Shown piece by piece: positions 36,501 to 48,785 of a DNA stretch of 64,000 nucleotides. The position numbers were made by a program, and so were the translations under genes. The stretch is taken from positions 472,868,573 through 472,932,572 of the forward strand of contig NC_081409.1 of assembly GCF_030272615.1 (NCBI RefSeq). Reading direction: 5' to 3'. The stretch is from Cryptomeria japonica. Taxonomy: Eukaryota > Streptophyta > Pinopsida > Cupressales > Cupressaceae. Position 1 is the stretch's first letter. Each line of letters opens with the position of its first letter. The notes under the pieces were generated by a model that searched no databases, was not told the origin of the DNA, and saw only the letters and a program-made list of their open reading frames with translations.

Positions 36501-36529
36501 CCTAGTTGCCACTGCTTGGGCTTGGAGCC

Positions 36530-37606
36530 CTACTGATACTGTGGAGGCTTCTGCCTTTGGTTCTGTGGTGTCTGTTGTGGAGGAGGGGGTTTGGAGAACC
36601 CCTGAGAATTTCGGTTGTTCCCTTTCCAATGTGGTTTCTGGAATCCATAAGTCTGAGGTGTGGGATTTCGGTTCTGAAACCGATCCCTATTGTCCTGTGG
36701 CCTAACCTGAATCTCCTCGGCAATCAGTGCCTTCTCCACAGCAACCCGAAGGCTCTCTGGAGCGGACATCCTAACAGGCCCGGCTATACCGGCATTTAAT
36801 CCCCTGATGAAGCGGTTTACAAGAAGTTTCTCATCCTTTAGATAATCTACATATGGCAACAACTCAAAGAATTTACTCTCATACTGGGTTACTGACAAGC
36901 CTTTTTGTTGGAGATCATGAAATTCATCTATACGACGCTGCCTGAAGTGTTCTGATAGGTACCTCTCACAGAACCTCTTTGTGAATATCTCCCAAGTGAG
37001 AGTATCAGGAACTAATCTGCATTTGTACTCTTCCTGTCTCCACCAAGTGGAGGCTGTCCCTCTCAGAAGATGAACTGCAACACGCGCTTTCAAGTTGCTC
37101 TCATAAGAACGCAATGCAAAACACCTCTCAAGACTCAAAAGCCATGCCTCGGCCTCTACTCCATCTGTAGAACCTCCGAAGGATGGTGGTTGGAGGCGCA
37201 TGACCTCCCTGATGAGATCCCCTGGATCTCGACGACCTCTCTCAAAATAAACTGGCTCCACCGCTGGAGGTGGTCCTGGCATATGCATTGACTCTGGCTC
37301 ATTTCCACCCTGACTCTCTACAGGAATCAGAGCTGGGCTCCTGCTTCGTTCTCTATCAATAGATCTATGACTCCCAGAGTCATGACTCCTAACCTGAGGG
37401 TTCTCTGCTGGGATCCTTTCCTGAACAATGCCAATAAGATTCTGAATGGCTGCTAAGAGGTCTCGGTTAGGTTCATTTGGCTGTTTGGGAGGTGCTTCTG
37501 GGTTCTCCTCTGGAACCGATACCTCCCTCTCTACCTCATCACGTGCTATGCGCACACGTCTAGGACCCCGTCCGCGCTTGTGAGCTTGTCGCGTCGTCGG
37601 TGGCAT
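36530..37606 (-). pseudogene. Element G gag, lacking zinc knuckle
   Basis: The start MPPTTRQAHKRGRG at 37606 was preferred over the ATG 24 bases upstream because MPPxTR is the common gypsy gag start. An arginine-rich N-terminus and acidic linker are followed by the Retrotrans_gag domain (EAEAWLLSLERCF, then LLRGTASTWW, then TWEIFTKRFCERYL, about 37160-36950). The end is Pro/Gln/Asn-rich, stopping at a TAG (probable former CAG) at 36530. No CCHC knuckle is found before pol begins in another frame at about 36490. In related elements the knuckle and the DTGA protease site lie exactly here, so a deletion is likely. The capsid part itself is open, about 358 residues. Confidence 0.9.
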
Positions 37607-37630
37607 CCTAAGAGGAAATAAGGCAAACAA

Positions 37631-37757
37631 TTAATTTATTTCTTTTAGAATTAAATTCAATTAAATTCAAAAGTCTGATAAAATCAATTTAACAAAATAA
37701 TTTTAAATATTCTAAGGCGAAACGTAAGTGGAGTAAGGTTCCTAGTGTGGAAACCTT
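37631..37757 (-). other. Element G leader between primer site and gag
   Basis: A short AT-rich untranslated leader of about 130 bases, no feature beyond it. Confidence 0.6.
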
Positions 37758-37769
37758 GCTCTGATACCA
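37758..37769 (-). other. Primer binding site of element G
   Basis: Minus-strand TGGTATCAGAGC, a perfect initiator-Met tRNA complement, three bases inside the LTR end at 37773. Confidence 0.93.
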
Positions 37770-37772
37770 AAA

Positions 37773-39074
37773 TGTCATGCCCAAAATTTAGGGCAAAAAA
37801 CGGAACAAATTTTTTTTTAAAACATACTAATTAATTAACAAGTTCACTCACACGACAAGCGTTATAGAAATTTCCATAATTAATTTCGAGTTTGTTAAAT
37901 ATTATCTGCGGAAAACTAACTAGTTTAAATTTTATCTCCTCGAGATACCTAGCCATTAGGCTTATTAAATCAATCACGCTAAAGGAATAGGAGAGGAAAA
38001 ATTAATTTAATCTCCAAAAAGACATATAGTCTAAACATCCAATTTAAATTTTAAATACTCTAATTAAATTACACGGGACATTATTAAATACCTTTAAAAT
38101 TATAAAAGCTAGGCTTACCTCCGATAATTTATTTATTTCACTTTACTTGCATCAAATTATAACCAGAGTTATATAAATATATATATATATTTATATAAAC
38201 ATATATATATATATATATTTATAATTAAATACTTAATCCAAATTATGACCAAAATTTATATATATACATATATCCATATATATATATAGATACATATATA
38301 TATATATTATATATATTTTGATTATTTTAATTCTAATTCAGAAGCACAATAACTTTCTAAATATTAATCCATATTTCCCCAACCCTATTTAGGGTTCTAA
38401 TTTCTTATATATATTTACAAATCTAAATATCATATTATTTTTAAAATCCATCTGCCCTAGCCCCACCCGGGCTAGGGTTTAACCCATTTTTTTTTTTTAA
38501 CAGGAAATTTTTCATGCTGGGCCGAAGACCCCAAGGCGGCCATGTTTTTTTTTTTCTTGTGCAGGTTACGGAGATTGGAGGCGGGGAGGGCCGCGGGCGC
38601 CGCGGCACCACTGTGTGTCCACACAGTGGGCGCCGCTAGCGGCTCCCCACTGTGTGGCCACACAGTGGCGGCCGTGGCCGTCCACTGTGTGTCCACACAG
38701 TGGGAGCCGAAGCAGCTCCACTATGTGTGCACACAGTGGGCGCCGCGTGGCCCTCACTGTGCGTACACACAGTGGGGTCCGCGTGGACCTAAAACAAATC
38801 TTTTTTTTTTGTTAAAAATTTAATTTTTTTTTTTTTTTAATATATAATATATATAAATATATATATATATATATAAATATATATTTATATATATATATAT
38901 ATAAATATATATTTATATATATATATATATTTATATTTATATAAATTTATAATCATAGTTAAAAAGGGGGGAAATATTTCAATATATATATATGTTTTTT
39001 TTTAAAAACAAAAATTTACATGCAAAAATTTTAAACTAATATAACAAAGGGAAAAGCATTAAGTTAATTCAGGA

Positions 39075-39106
<32 letters not shown>

Positions 39107-41579
39107 GAAGCTCTTTAAACAACTCTAACTAAAATACAATTTAGAAATACATTTTAAGAAATACAATATACTCGCTAGAATAAAAAGATTCATTGATTTT
39201 TCCTCAAATAAAATATATTCATAAAACATCTTTTTTTTTCTTTAAAGTACTTAAGATCTTTCAGCATAAATAAACTCCTGTTTTGCCACAAGTAAAATAC
39301 AAATAAAATTTAAATGAAATCTATTCTTTTTTTTTTAATAATACAAAGAAGCTTTTGCATGCAACTCAAAATAACTTTTCTTTTACTAAACACCAGAAGT
39401 AGAAATAAAACAAGCTTTCTTTTTTTTTTTTTAACAACTCTAAGATATTCTACCAATTTACAGGATGTTTCTTGAATAGCCACAACAGTAAAACTTCAAG
39501 TCTATTTTCAATAATTACAACTTGCTTCTCTTTTCCATGAATGAAGCATACTTCTATAACAAATTTAACACAAATATCTGCAACTAGATTTATGTATCTT
39601 CAATAATAATCTTTTGTATCTTTCTCATGGATCCTATTCTCTTTCTCCTGACTTTCCTGCATAATAGATAAACACAATATGACCACGGGGTGCTCACCTC
39701 CCAGCCTAGGCTAACTGGTAGCCACCCTCGAGCTCGGAGAACCAATTCCTAGACGGGTAACAAACAGGCAAACACATAGAAAGCAATGCATATAGCTATT
39801 CCAGACACATTCCCAACTTGGCTTTCACAGCACCACACTTTGGTGATGAACATTTTCAATGGGTGGTAGTGGACCAAATCCCTGAGGAGAACTGCAAGTA
39901 TGAAATAAACAAGAAGCCACCTCATGGCACAATAACAGTATCAAGAATCTCAACCCCTTATTCCTTATGCCCCCCAAAGGCATTCTAGCCTTATATCCCT
40001 CCTTATGACCCCCATTGCACAAACAGGCCATGCAGCAAGGGTCACACAAAGATCCCTTGTGATCGCTCTCAAAGAGAGTCTCTCACTCGAGGGTTGTCGC
40101 TGCTACCACCCTCAAGATCCTCTTCTCTCCCAAGAGTAAGAGATCTTGAGAAAACTCCCAAATCACAACCATTCATAAAGCAAAAAAACCAAAAGATTTT
40201 CTAACACAAACTTTCAAGAACACAGATTTCTTACACCAACAACTTCCAGACATAAACAAGAAGAAGACATTAAAAAGAATAACTGAAACCAACCTTAATC
40301 TACCCAAAGGTATTATGATATTTGATGAAGACCTGCCCAATCCACAAATCTTTTTTCCTTCTACCCTTAATCAATTTTTCTATTCCATAACATTATTTTC
40401 TTTTCAAATTTTCTTCTGTCTCCAAAAATGGAGAGTGGGTGATTATCCATCAATTCCCAAAAATCTTGCTTAAGAAGCTCCCTTTCTGAGTTCTCACAAG
40501 TTTCCAAAACTAAAAGGGAAAGAAAGCAAAAATGCAAAAAGACTCCCATTCCAAAAGGAAAAATCCTAATTAGATTTAAACTTCTAATCTTCAATTTTCG
40601 CACAACTCAAAAAAGCCAATTTTTAAAGCGTTAAAAAGATCATTATAAAGTAGAAACTTGCTTAAAATTACCCCTAACCCCTAGGTATACCTTATGGGCT
40701 TTAGGAAACCCTATTAAACTACCTCTAAGTGTTCATTTAACCCATTTTAAACCCCTCTGAAGTTTATTTTCGGGTCAAACATAAGTTGACCACCCCAAAT
40801 ATTATATTCCCAAAGTATTTATGACAACACATTATTTTATTTAAGAAGAACTATAATTAAACACTTTCCCACCAAGAGACCAATTAAAAACATTTAAATT
40901 TAAATCCACACATGTGTCAAGTGACACAAATAAAACACTTTTACAAAATAAAACATGAAATTGTCTCTTGTGTTTTTTAAACAATAAAATTAAATAACAC
41001 TTAACACTCATGTAGCATATACTGTTACGAATAAAATACAACACAAACGAGGTGTTGTCTCTCCAAATAGACAAACCCTGGCTTACGAACATACATAAGT
41101 CTAGGTTTGATTCTCCATAATTTTCCATGGTCACATGGTAAATTTTCCCTGCGCATCTCAATTTACACATTAGTACTTCCAAATATCCATATATAATATA
41201 ATTCAATAATATAACAATGCACATCATAACTTGCATATAATTTTCATCTGCACAGATCAAATACAACTTTTACCAAGCAATTTTACATAAGCAATTTCAT
41301 CCCAATTCACATAAACTAACCATACATCATAGCTCTATATTCAAAGAAAGTCCTGCAAATTCAATAACGACATCTATCATTGCAATATCATTCTATCTAA
41401 CAATCATGAAGTGTTCTATCTCATAAAGCATATAAGTAAATCATCAAATCATAGCAATGTTAACCAAATCCTGAAATCATATAAGTTCTAAGTCTCAAAA
41501 TGTATCAAAATAAAGTATCCATAATAGTCTAAGTATAAAATCCACTGAATGTCAGGCTGAGTTGAGGTGAGGCCTCACA
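37773..41579 (-). repeat. Element G 5' LTR
   Basis: About 3,807 bp. The outer end reads (minus strand) TGTGAGGCCTCACCTCAACTC, which I take as the true LTR start. It carries five, not six, hairpin units and different AT-repeat lengths from its partner; the rest is nearly identical. Confidence 0.92.
38609..38775. repeat. Array of five short palindromes in element G 5' LTR
   Basis: Same CACTGTGTGTCCACACAGTG-type units as in the other LTR (about 38609, 38650, 38686, 38720, 38756). The first unit of the left array is absent here. Confidence 0.88.
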
Positions 41580-44500
41580 CATGCCCCCTTTAATATTTAT
41601 GATAGTGCCTTAATTTTTTACTAAGTCTAAACTTTAAATATTTCGATCAACAGTTAAACTGCGAGCAAATCCTACAACCTGTGCTCCCCTGTAGTCGAAG
41701 GAGCAAGGAAGATAAGGATCACAACATCATGAGATGATGCCACATGTCCTAAGAGGGTAGGGTGAGCCGATAGTTTGACCTTTCAAACGTTTGAGGTTAT
41801 AGGTCACTTTCAGTTAAAGTCAGAGTTACTGAAGGCTCATAAATTTATATGTGCTTGAATGGATGGAGATGTTTTAATTTTTGCAAAACATTTGCTCGAC
41901 TACTAAGGGGCTTAAGAAGGTGGTCATAGTGGCAACGAGGTAAAGCTCGAATAGATCTAACAACACTTGCAACCCCTTGAAGGAATATGAATGAAGTTTA
42001 AGGACCATGGTATCACGAGATGATGCCACATGTCCAAGGTGGGCTGGGGTAGCTAACTATGGGATCACTGATGGTGGTAAGACAACAGGTGAGGTGATGG
42101 TGAGTTGGAGGTGTCACATCATATCTTTGATGAGTCCACTTTCCACATTTGATGGTCAATGTCAGATTGACCAGCATGGATTGTACAATGCGCCAACATG
42201 GAGGAAGATCGATAGCTAAGATTCAAAATTCATTTCAAAATGAATTGTCATTGTTTCGTCATGCGTGAGAGCATGTAATGGCAGACAAGGTCTGGTCTGC
42301 TAACAGGGGTAGTAAAAGAGTATTTTATTCTCTTTTCTAATTACCTATGGTTTTCAATTGAGGGTAGAGAGTTTTTGAGAACCAGAAAAAGATTGAAACG
42401 GGCCTTCGAAGCATAGTGCTAGGGTTTTCTGGTGTGTGTGAGACATTAAAGCATCTGATAGATAGTTTTGGCATCTTATAGTGGTTATATCTTTGAGAAA
42501 TGAACCTAGTATGTTGTGAGCCCATATCAGATTTTCATTGACACAACAATAAGGATGGTAAAGAGCATAAATAATATTTGCAAGCAATTGGGATATTTTG
42601 AGAAACTATGGAAACTTTTACAACAAAATTAGGTCTGCTTTATCATTCTAATGACAAGTGTCTCCTTTGGCTCATAGCTTGTTTTGCTCCCTAGTTTCTA
42701 TAAAAGGGAATTCAAGGCCATGAGATAAGGTTCTGAATTCTAGTTCCTTTGGGGTTCCTCTTCTGGTTCCGATAGTAGGTTTTAGGTGGAATGAGAAAAG
42801 TGTAAAATCCTTTTGTAGAGAAAAATAGAATGAGTCTCATGTCTTAGTTTTTGCAGGATCTTGAACGAGTCAGACGTAAATTGTTTTATGATAGAAATAG
42901 AAAATTTATTCAATAGAAATACAATTCTGATCTATTTCTCTCTAGTGTATAGTTCTATCATCTTTTGAATGAAGTAAATCAAGGGTTTCTTTCATTCAGT
43001 CCATTGTTGTGATGTATGTGATTTTTGTTTCTACTTTGATCCAAGGGATCAATTAAATGCTAAAACAAGATTGTAGAGTGGTAGGGCTTGTTAAGGGATT
43101 CGATAAGTAGTCTAGGTTGGGATTTGCAGATAAGAAATATTGTAAGGCAATACTTTCTTAGATCTGAATGCTATTAGATATAATTTTGTTATAAATAATT
43201 TCATATCTTATGAATTCAAGAACCCAATGGAATAAGGAACTGATTGTAGCTTGTTTTAAGTATTTATAGTCAATCTTATGCTCCATTTATCTATATTTGT
43301 TACAAATTGTTTATTATCAGAATACCTTTCAATTCATGTATGTTATTGTGTGTTCTACCCATCTCATGCTCTAATTAGGTTGAGGATCACTGAAGGATTT
43401 GTCATCCTTGAGCATTCTCCCTATTGTTGAGCCTGTATATGAGAATATATGCTTTGTTTTAGTGAAATTTTGAGTATGGTGTAGAGATCATTAAATTCAC
43501 TAAGGGATCACCCTCTTGGGTTTTGCAGAGCCCAAAGTGTAGAAGGATTTGTCTGAATCCTTGTCAGTTGGTCCACGTTCTTGAGGAGTTTAATAGTTGG
43601 AGTTGGCTTCTCCATACAAATTTGAAGAATCAACTTGGTTTTTGCCTCTTGCAGTGTAAACCCCATTTAGGGAGCTAATAGGTCAGGTGGTTGGAGCTTT
43701 TTTGCCATTGGGGTTTTTCTCTCCTTGTTGTTGTACTTCTTGCAGGTGGACTTGGATCTTTCTTCATGATGGATATGGATTCTATGGAGTATATTTATGT
43801 ATCAAACTTCATGTCATATGAGATGTACTTGTTGTGTAATAGTGTAGGAACCATTTGAAGATTGAGCAATCTTAGAATGATATGGATTATGTAATAGCAA
43901 CATGTAGTGTATCCATGATTATACACTAGACTTAGGCATTCTATAGAGTTCATCTCTTGGTTTGTGATGTAATGGTTCATATGTATTATGGATTTAGGAA
44001 TGATTATGCCTCTTTTTGGGAAACATTGTAATCATGTGAAAAGAGTATAGAATCTTAGTTGTTTCATCATTAAGACAACATTCTAAACTTATGTTGTAAT
44101 TGCCATGCTTATTTTGTAATGTACCTAGTACGTTATAATCTTATGTGTTTATGATGGAATTAGTCTTGGAGAAGAAATTTGAATAATTATGTGACATTAT
44201 CATGACATGCAATGGATATATACATATATTTAGCTCCATGTTGTAATGGAAAAAATATGTATTTATTTACTTTCTTCATGTTATGTTTTAAACATTGGAA
44301 ACAAACTAGTATTTGGTAGTGATGTGCTCTCATGAGAATGTTGATGTAATACAAGTAGATGTTAGTGTATTGTTTATTAGATACCTTGATTTGTGTAATG
44401 ACATTTAAATAAAAGACCCTAGAAAACTATCAATGTGGGAACAAGAAAGCATGACAAATACAACAAAAGCATAGTTAATGATATAGTATCCAAATCAGCC

Positions 44501-44969
44501 ATGTGGCTGGAAATCATAACAAGACTTAGAAGATTAGGCATGTATGAGATATAATTGATTATGAAACCATCAATGAGATGGCTGCAATAAAATGATAGTT
44601 TTGTGTTGAAATCAAGTTTAGGTAAGCATGGTATGCACCTCATAACAATAGTAGATGGAATGACATGTACATAATGTATTATATGCAAGGACAACAGTAA
44701 GGTAGTTAATAACATGTTAGCACTAGGTTGCATGTTAAGTAAGTGATGCATTAAGCTATCGGAAGCAGTAGTAGCATTAGAAACATGGTAGTACTAGGTT
44801 GTTTGGCATTTAGATGATGCATCTAACATGTGTGCAGTGATAAGAACATTAAGATAATGGTAGTAGGAGCTCTTCTTTAGAATGTTAAGGCATAAGCATT
44901 TAATAGCATGCATGTTGTAGGATGAGAGTTAGTAATTATGCATTGCATGGTGTGATAGATCATCTAGTT
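41580..44969 (+). other. Unassigned sequence right of element G
   Basis: About 3.4 kb with no supported gene. The phrase GAGATGATGCCACATGTCC occurs twice (about 41733 and 42016), hinting at old repeat material. Longer open frames (for example 42007-42219 and, on the minus strand, 44419-44751) show no domain and are probably chance. Confidence 0.4.
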
Positions 44970-45443
44970 GAATGTGTAATCATAAGTAAGGTGCATATGA
45001 TAGAGGTTTCTCATTTAATATCATGCATTAGAAAGAGTATGAAGTTCCATTGCTTTAGGTAGGGTAAGACATGTAGATCCCTAGATTGCTAAGAATTATA
45101 GATAGTAGAATATATTAGAGATTAGAGGGAAGCCTATATCATATACCCTTGTGTGGAGACATTATTATAGCTAGATCATTAAGTGCATACATACACTTAA
45201 TGATCTAGCTATACATAGAATGTGTAATCATAAGTAAGGTGCATATGATAGAGGTTTCTCATTTAATATCATGCATTAGAAAGAGTATGAAGTTCCATTG
45301 CTTTAGGTAGGGTAAGACATGTAGATCCCTAGATTGCTAAGAATTATAGATAGTAGAATATATTAGAGATTAGAGGGAAGCCTATATCATATACCCTTGT
45401 GTGGAGACATTATTATAGCTAGATCATTAAGTGCATACATACA
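44970..45443. repeat. 226-bp perfect-looking tandem duplication with a 22-bp linker
   Basis: Copy 1 at 44970-45195 and copy 2 at 45218-45443 read the same by eye. The 22-bp linker 45196-45217 contains the reverse complement of the end of copy 1, forming a 20-bp perfect stem (45166-45185 with 45194-45213) around an 8-base loop. Confidence 0.92.
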
Positions 45444-45777
45444 TTGTCATGTTGATTGTAAATCTAATGCATGGATGAAGAATCATAAAGTTAGTATGGA
45501 ATTTAAGTAGTGGTGTCAATATGCCCTAGGGAGCTATATGAGACTATGTAATCATGTTTCCGCTTATGTCAAGAACATAATTAGACAACCATTATTTAAG
45601 ATTCGTCACTAAGATAAGAATAAGTGAACTAATTTCTTAATCACATTACCAAGAGTATATATTATGGAAACTCGTTTAGTAAACAAAAAAATAATTTACT
45701 CCATTTCTAGGTGGCTAGTGTAAGTTCCTTGGGGTTTGTTGATAGGTGCTACAATTTGTTTCATAGAGTACACAACA
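45444..45777 (+). other. Unassigned sequence before small broken frame
   Basis: No gene or repeat supported. Confidence 0.4.
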
Positions 45778-46128
45778 ATGGAAATAGAGAGGGACAAGGA
45801 TGTTCTTGAGAAAGATGATGCATTTCGTTGGGCATAATTATTCATGAATGCTTATGATCAGCATTTTGGTCTAGGTACAGATGAACGAACACAACCTAAT
45901 AGGATTTTTTATGTTGCACAAAAGGCTTTGTTTAATAGACATCTCTATGAGAGAGTCGGTCTTGAGGGACAGAGAGCTCCTAGTTATTGTGATTATAGGT
46001 CTAGTAGATCTATGAGTTGAAAGATTATCAGTGGAGGAGTTATGGGTCCACCTCGGGCATCATTGGGACATCCTGGGGTAGGATCTAGTGGAAAAGATCC
46101 ACCTACTAATAGAGGCAGTGTCGGTTGA
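45778..46128 (+). pseudogene. Small broken reading frame, unknown
   Basis: 117 codons from MEIERDKDVLEKDD to TGA, with two internal stops (TAA after FRWA, TGA after RSSRSMS). It includes a globular-looking stretch (LFMNAYDQHFGLGTDERTQ, then NRIFYVAQKALFNRHLYERVG) and a Gly/Ser/Pro tail. I do not recognise the family. Like the PMD pseudogene in D it is followed by an ATG-rich low-complexity tract, so it may be the last exon of another captured gene. No neighbouring retroelement domain was found. Confidence that this was once coding is modest. Confidence 0.35.
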
Positions 46129-47123
46129 CACTTGATTACTATCTTACATGAGCCTTCGAGCATTTGATATATTTTGACACATTTCCATTTTATATATATA
46201 TGCTATGCAGTTTTGGCATCAATCAATATGTATGTGTTCTATTTATGTGCTGCATGATTCCATGTGCTTTCTATGATGCATTTCTATGTGATTTATGGTG
46301 TATGCTTCTATATGCTTTAATGTATGATCTCATGATACTTATATTTTGATTCTAAATTAATGCAATTTGAACGAATTATGAAATGATCTAATGCAACTCT
46401 TATAATAATGAGTATATGCGATAATGCAAGCTAAATGAGTTAATGAATGCAACTAAATTAATTAATGAATGCAACTAAATGAGTTAATGAATGCGACTAA
46501 ATGAATATTTTTGTTGAAAATATGCTAGAGTATATTTTTTATCCTTTGACCCAATTATTTTAGAAGAAATGTTACTTTGATGAAAGAGAGAAAATTGATG
46601 AAAGATTATAAAATGATAGAAAGAAATAAAATGATTTGAAAGAGAGAAACATGATGAAATAATGATGAAGAGAAACCATAAGCAAAACTAGAAATAAGAA
46701 AATGAGATGAAATGAGAATGATTGATTCACAAACTTGTGCCTTTATTCATAGCATAATATAAATTCATCACTGAGCCTTATTATGTAACAATGGAGCTTT
46801 GCACACTAGGGTATAAGGAACCCAGATGTAAAGATATCTCATTGTAGAAACAAACACATAGCAAACAAGGAGTGAACCCTCCATTCTGGGAATACTATCA
46901 GGGATTGAGGTATGTGGGGTAGTCACGAGGATAATTATCCTTCATGGGATACTTGCCAAATGAACATACCAATCACACACACCCACTAGAACTATTTCCC
47001 TATAACTTCATTGGTTCACACCACAAACAACAAACAAAGAAAATGATAATGCCCATTTTGGCTCCTCTAGTCACTTGTGGACTATTAGCATTGCATGAAG
47101 ATTGCATTGGAGAAGTATAGTAT
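46129..47123 (+). other. ATG/AATG-rich tract and flank of element F
   Basis: 46160-46640 is rich in ATGAATGCAA-type words like 19444-20700. 46640-47123 has no feature except AGTAT at 47119-47123, the left target copy of F. Confidence 0.5.
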
Positions 47124-48543
47124 TGTAGACACCTAAAAATGGTCAAACGCTTGCGAGGTCATACTTTAACATTTGCGCATTGCCTCATTTTACGTTTTTG
47201 CGTCGCATTAACATTTCTCCTATGTCACGCACTTGGTCTTTATCATTTGCAAACATCGAGTCATTCTTCTACATTCTTCAATCATCTCGTCCTCAAATTT
47301 GGTCTTGTCGACAACATTATCCAATCATGATTTTGATCGAACTTATCTTGTTGCATCAATGTGCGTGCTAATTTGTCATCATTTTGGACATCGTCAATCC
47401 TAATTAGGGTTTTGTCCTCTTTTCAATCTTGTCATCTTGCAATCCATTTTATTGCCGATCCTTGTCCTCTTGTCGATTTTGTCATTTTGCGATCATTTCG
47501 CTATCATTGTCTATCTCAATTATGTCAATTTGGATCAATTTGTCATTGTTCCTCGTCAATTAGCGCATTTATCAAATCATTTTGTTGCATTGATCATTTA
47601 TCAATTCAAAATCATGACATTAATTATCTTTAATCAAGACCTAATTATCATTTTCGCATTTCTAATTCGTCTTCTAGGGTTTTATGATTTAGTCATTTAA
47701 CCTAATGTGTCATTTCTTCCTCTAGGATTAAATAATTTATTTATTTATCCTAGGTCTTCTTATTACAATTAAATCTTTATTTAATTGGCTAATTATTCCT
47801 CTTTGTGAATTGATTAATAAATGAAAAATTATTAATTAATTCACTAATTCCTAAATTCTAATTTCTATCAATTTCTAATTCCTAATTTTCATCAATTTCA
47901 ATTTCCTAATTTTTCAAATTTCTAATTCCTTTTCCCTCCTAATTCATCTCCTAATTCTATGGGAGTGACATTTCAATTTGTCATGAAATTGTCATAATTG
48001 ATAATCAATCAATGTTGACATGAAATGTGTCATAGTTTGTCATCAATTATCAATCAATCAAATTGTGCATGGAAAGTGCATAATTTGTCATATTTTGACA
48101 TATTGATTTGCAATTTCCATTTGAATTGCATCATGCCAATCTTGTCATTTATCCAATTTCTCTATAAATTGGATGTTTTTTTCAATCAAATCCCTGGGAA
48201 TCCTTCGAAATCCTTCATGAATCCTGAATTTCTATCAAACTACCGAACTTTCGTTTCTAGTACTCTTGAGCTTTTTGCTTTCAATTGTGTGAGCACTTGT
48301 AGGTGAGATCCACAAACCCATTGAAGAGGAAAGAACAACAATGGAGCCGCATGGAAGAAGCAATCGAACTGTTATATGGTTTGTGTGACATTTTCTTTTA
48401 AATGCTTTGTTTTTGTGCCTCTATTGAATGTGCTTTGGAATTAGGTTCATTTCAATGAGTGTTCTTTTGATTGAGCTATCATGTTTAGTGTTTTGATTGA
48501 TTGATTTACCTATCTTGTGATGATTCCTAATTTCTACGCTACA
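47124..48543 (+). repeat. Element F 5' LTR
   Basis: 1,420 bp, TG...CA. It is rich in TTGTCAT and CAATTTC words. Short frames (for example 47139-47330 and 47361-47633) recur in the other LTR and are not genes. Confidence 0.96.
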
Positions 48544-48548
48544 TTAAC

Positions 48549-48562
48549 TGGTGAACCTGACG
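48549..48562 (+). other. Probable primer binding site of element F
   Basis: TGGTGAACCTGACG five bases after the LTR. The TGG start fits a tRNA CCA end, but I could not identify the tRNA from memory. Confidence 0.45.
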
Positions 48563-48660
48563 TGAATACTAACCTTCTAACCATCTTACTATGTTTTGGA
48601 GTGCTTCTAAGTTGATTTGCAGGTCAAAAAACCCAAAAACAGGGCCGTGCAGTGCATTCT

Positions 48661-48785
48661 GGACACTTCTGCGCTTGTGTGAAGCATTCTGCGCCTGTGT
48701 TGAGACATCTTGCGCCTGTGTTGAAACATTATGTGCCTGTGTTAGACATCCTACGCTTGTGTCCTAACTTCTGCGCCTGTGTAAA
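48661..48785. repeat. TGCGCCTGTGTTGAGACATC minisatellite in element F leader
   Basis: About six imperfect units of roughly 20-22 bases with the core TGCGCCTGTGT (variants CGCTTGTGT and TGTGCCTGTGT). It lies just after the primer site in the untranslated leader. Confidence 0.8.

Larger units (their letters stand above)
29782..41579 (-). mobile_element. Element G: Ty3/gypsy LTR retrotransposon with 3.8-kb LTRs
   Basis: Minus strand, about 11.8 kb, more than half of it LTR. LTRs 29782-33568 and 37773-41579 are highly similar along their length. A perfect primer site lies at 37758-37769. Internal order is gag, (protease), RT, RNase H, integrase, which defines gypsy. The flanks CATGT/CATGC suggest a target duplication with one C-to-T change. 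The integrase C-terminal end, any chromodomain and the polypurine tract are missing, as are the zinc knuckle and protease active site, so this copy is defective. Confidence 0.93.

Noticed and set aside
44419-44751. Minus-strand 110-codon hydrophobic frame
   Set aside because: AT-rich, no domain, no neighbours; probably chance.
47139-48306. Several + strand frames repeated at 55753-56698
   Set aside because: They are inside F's LTRs and are copied with them; they overlap each other in different frames.
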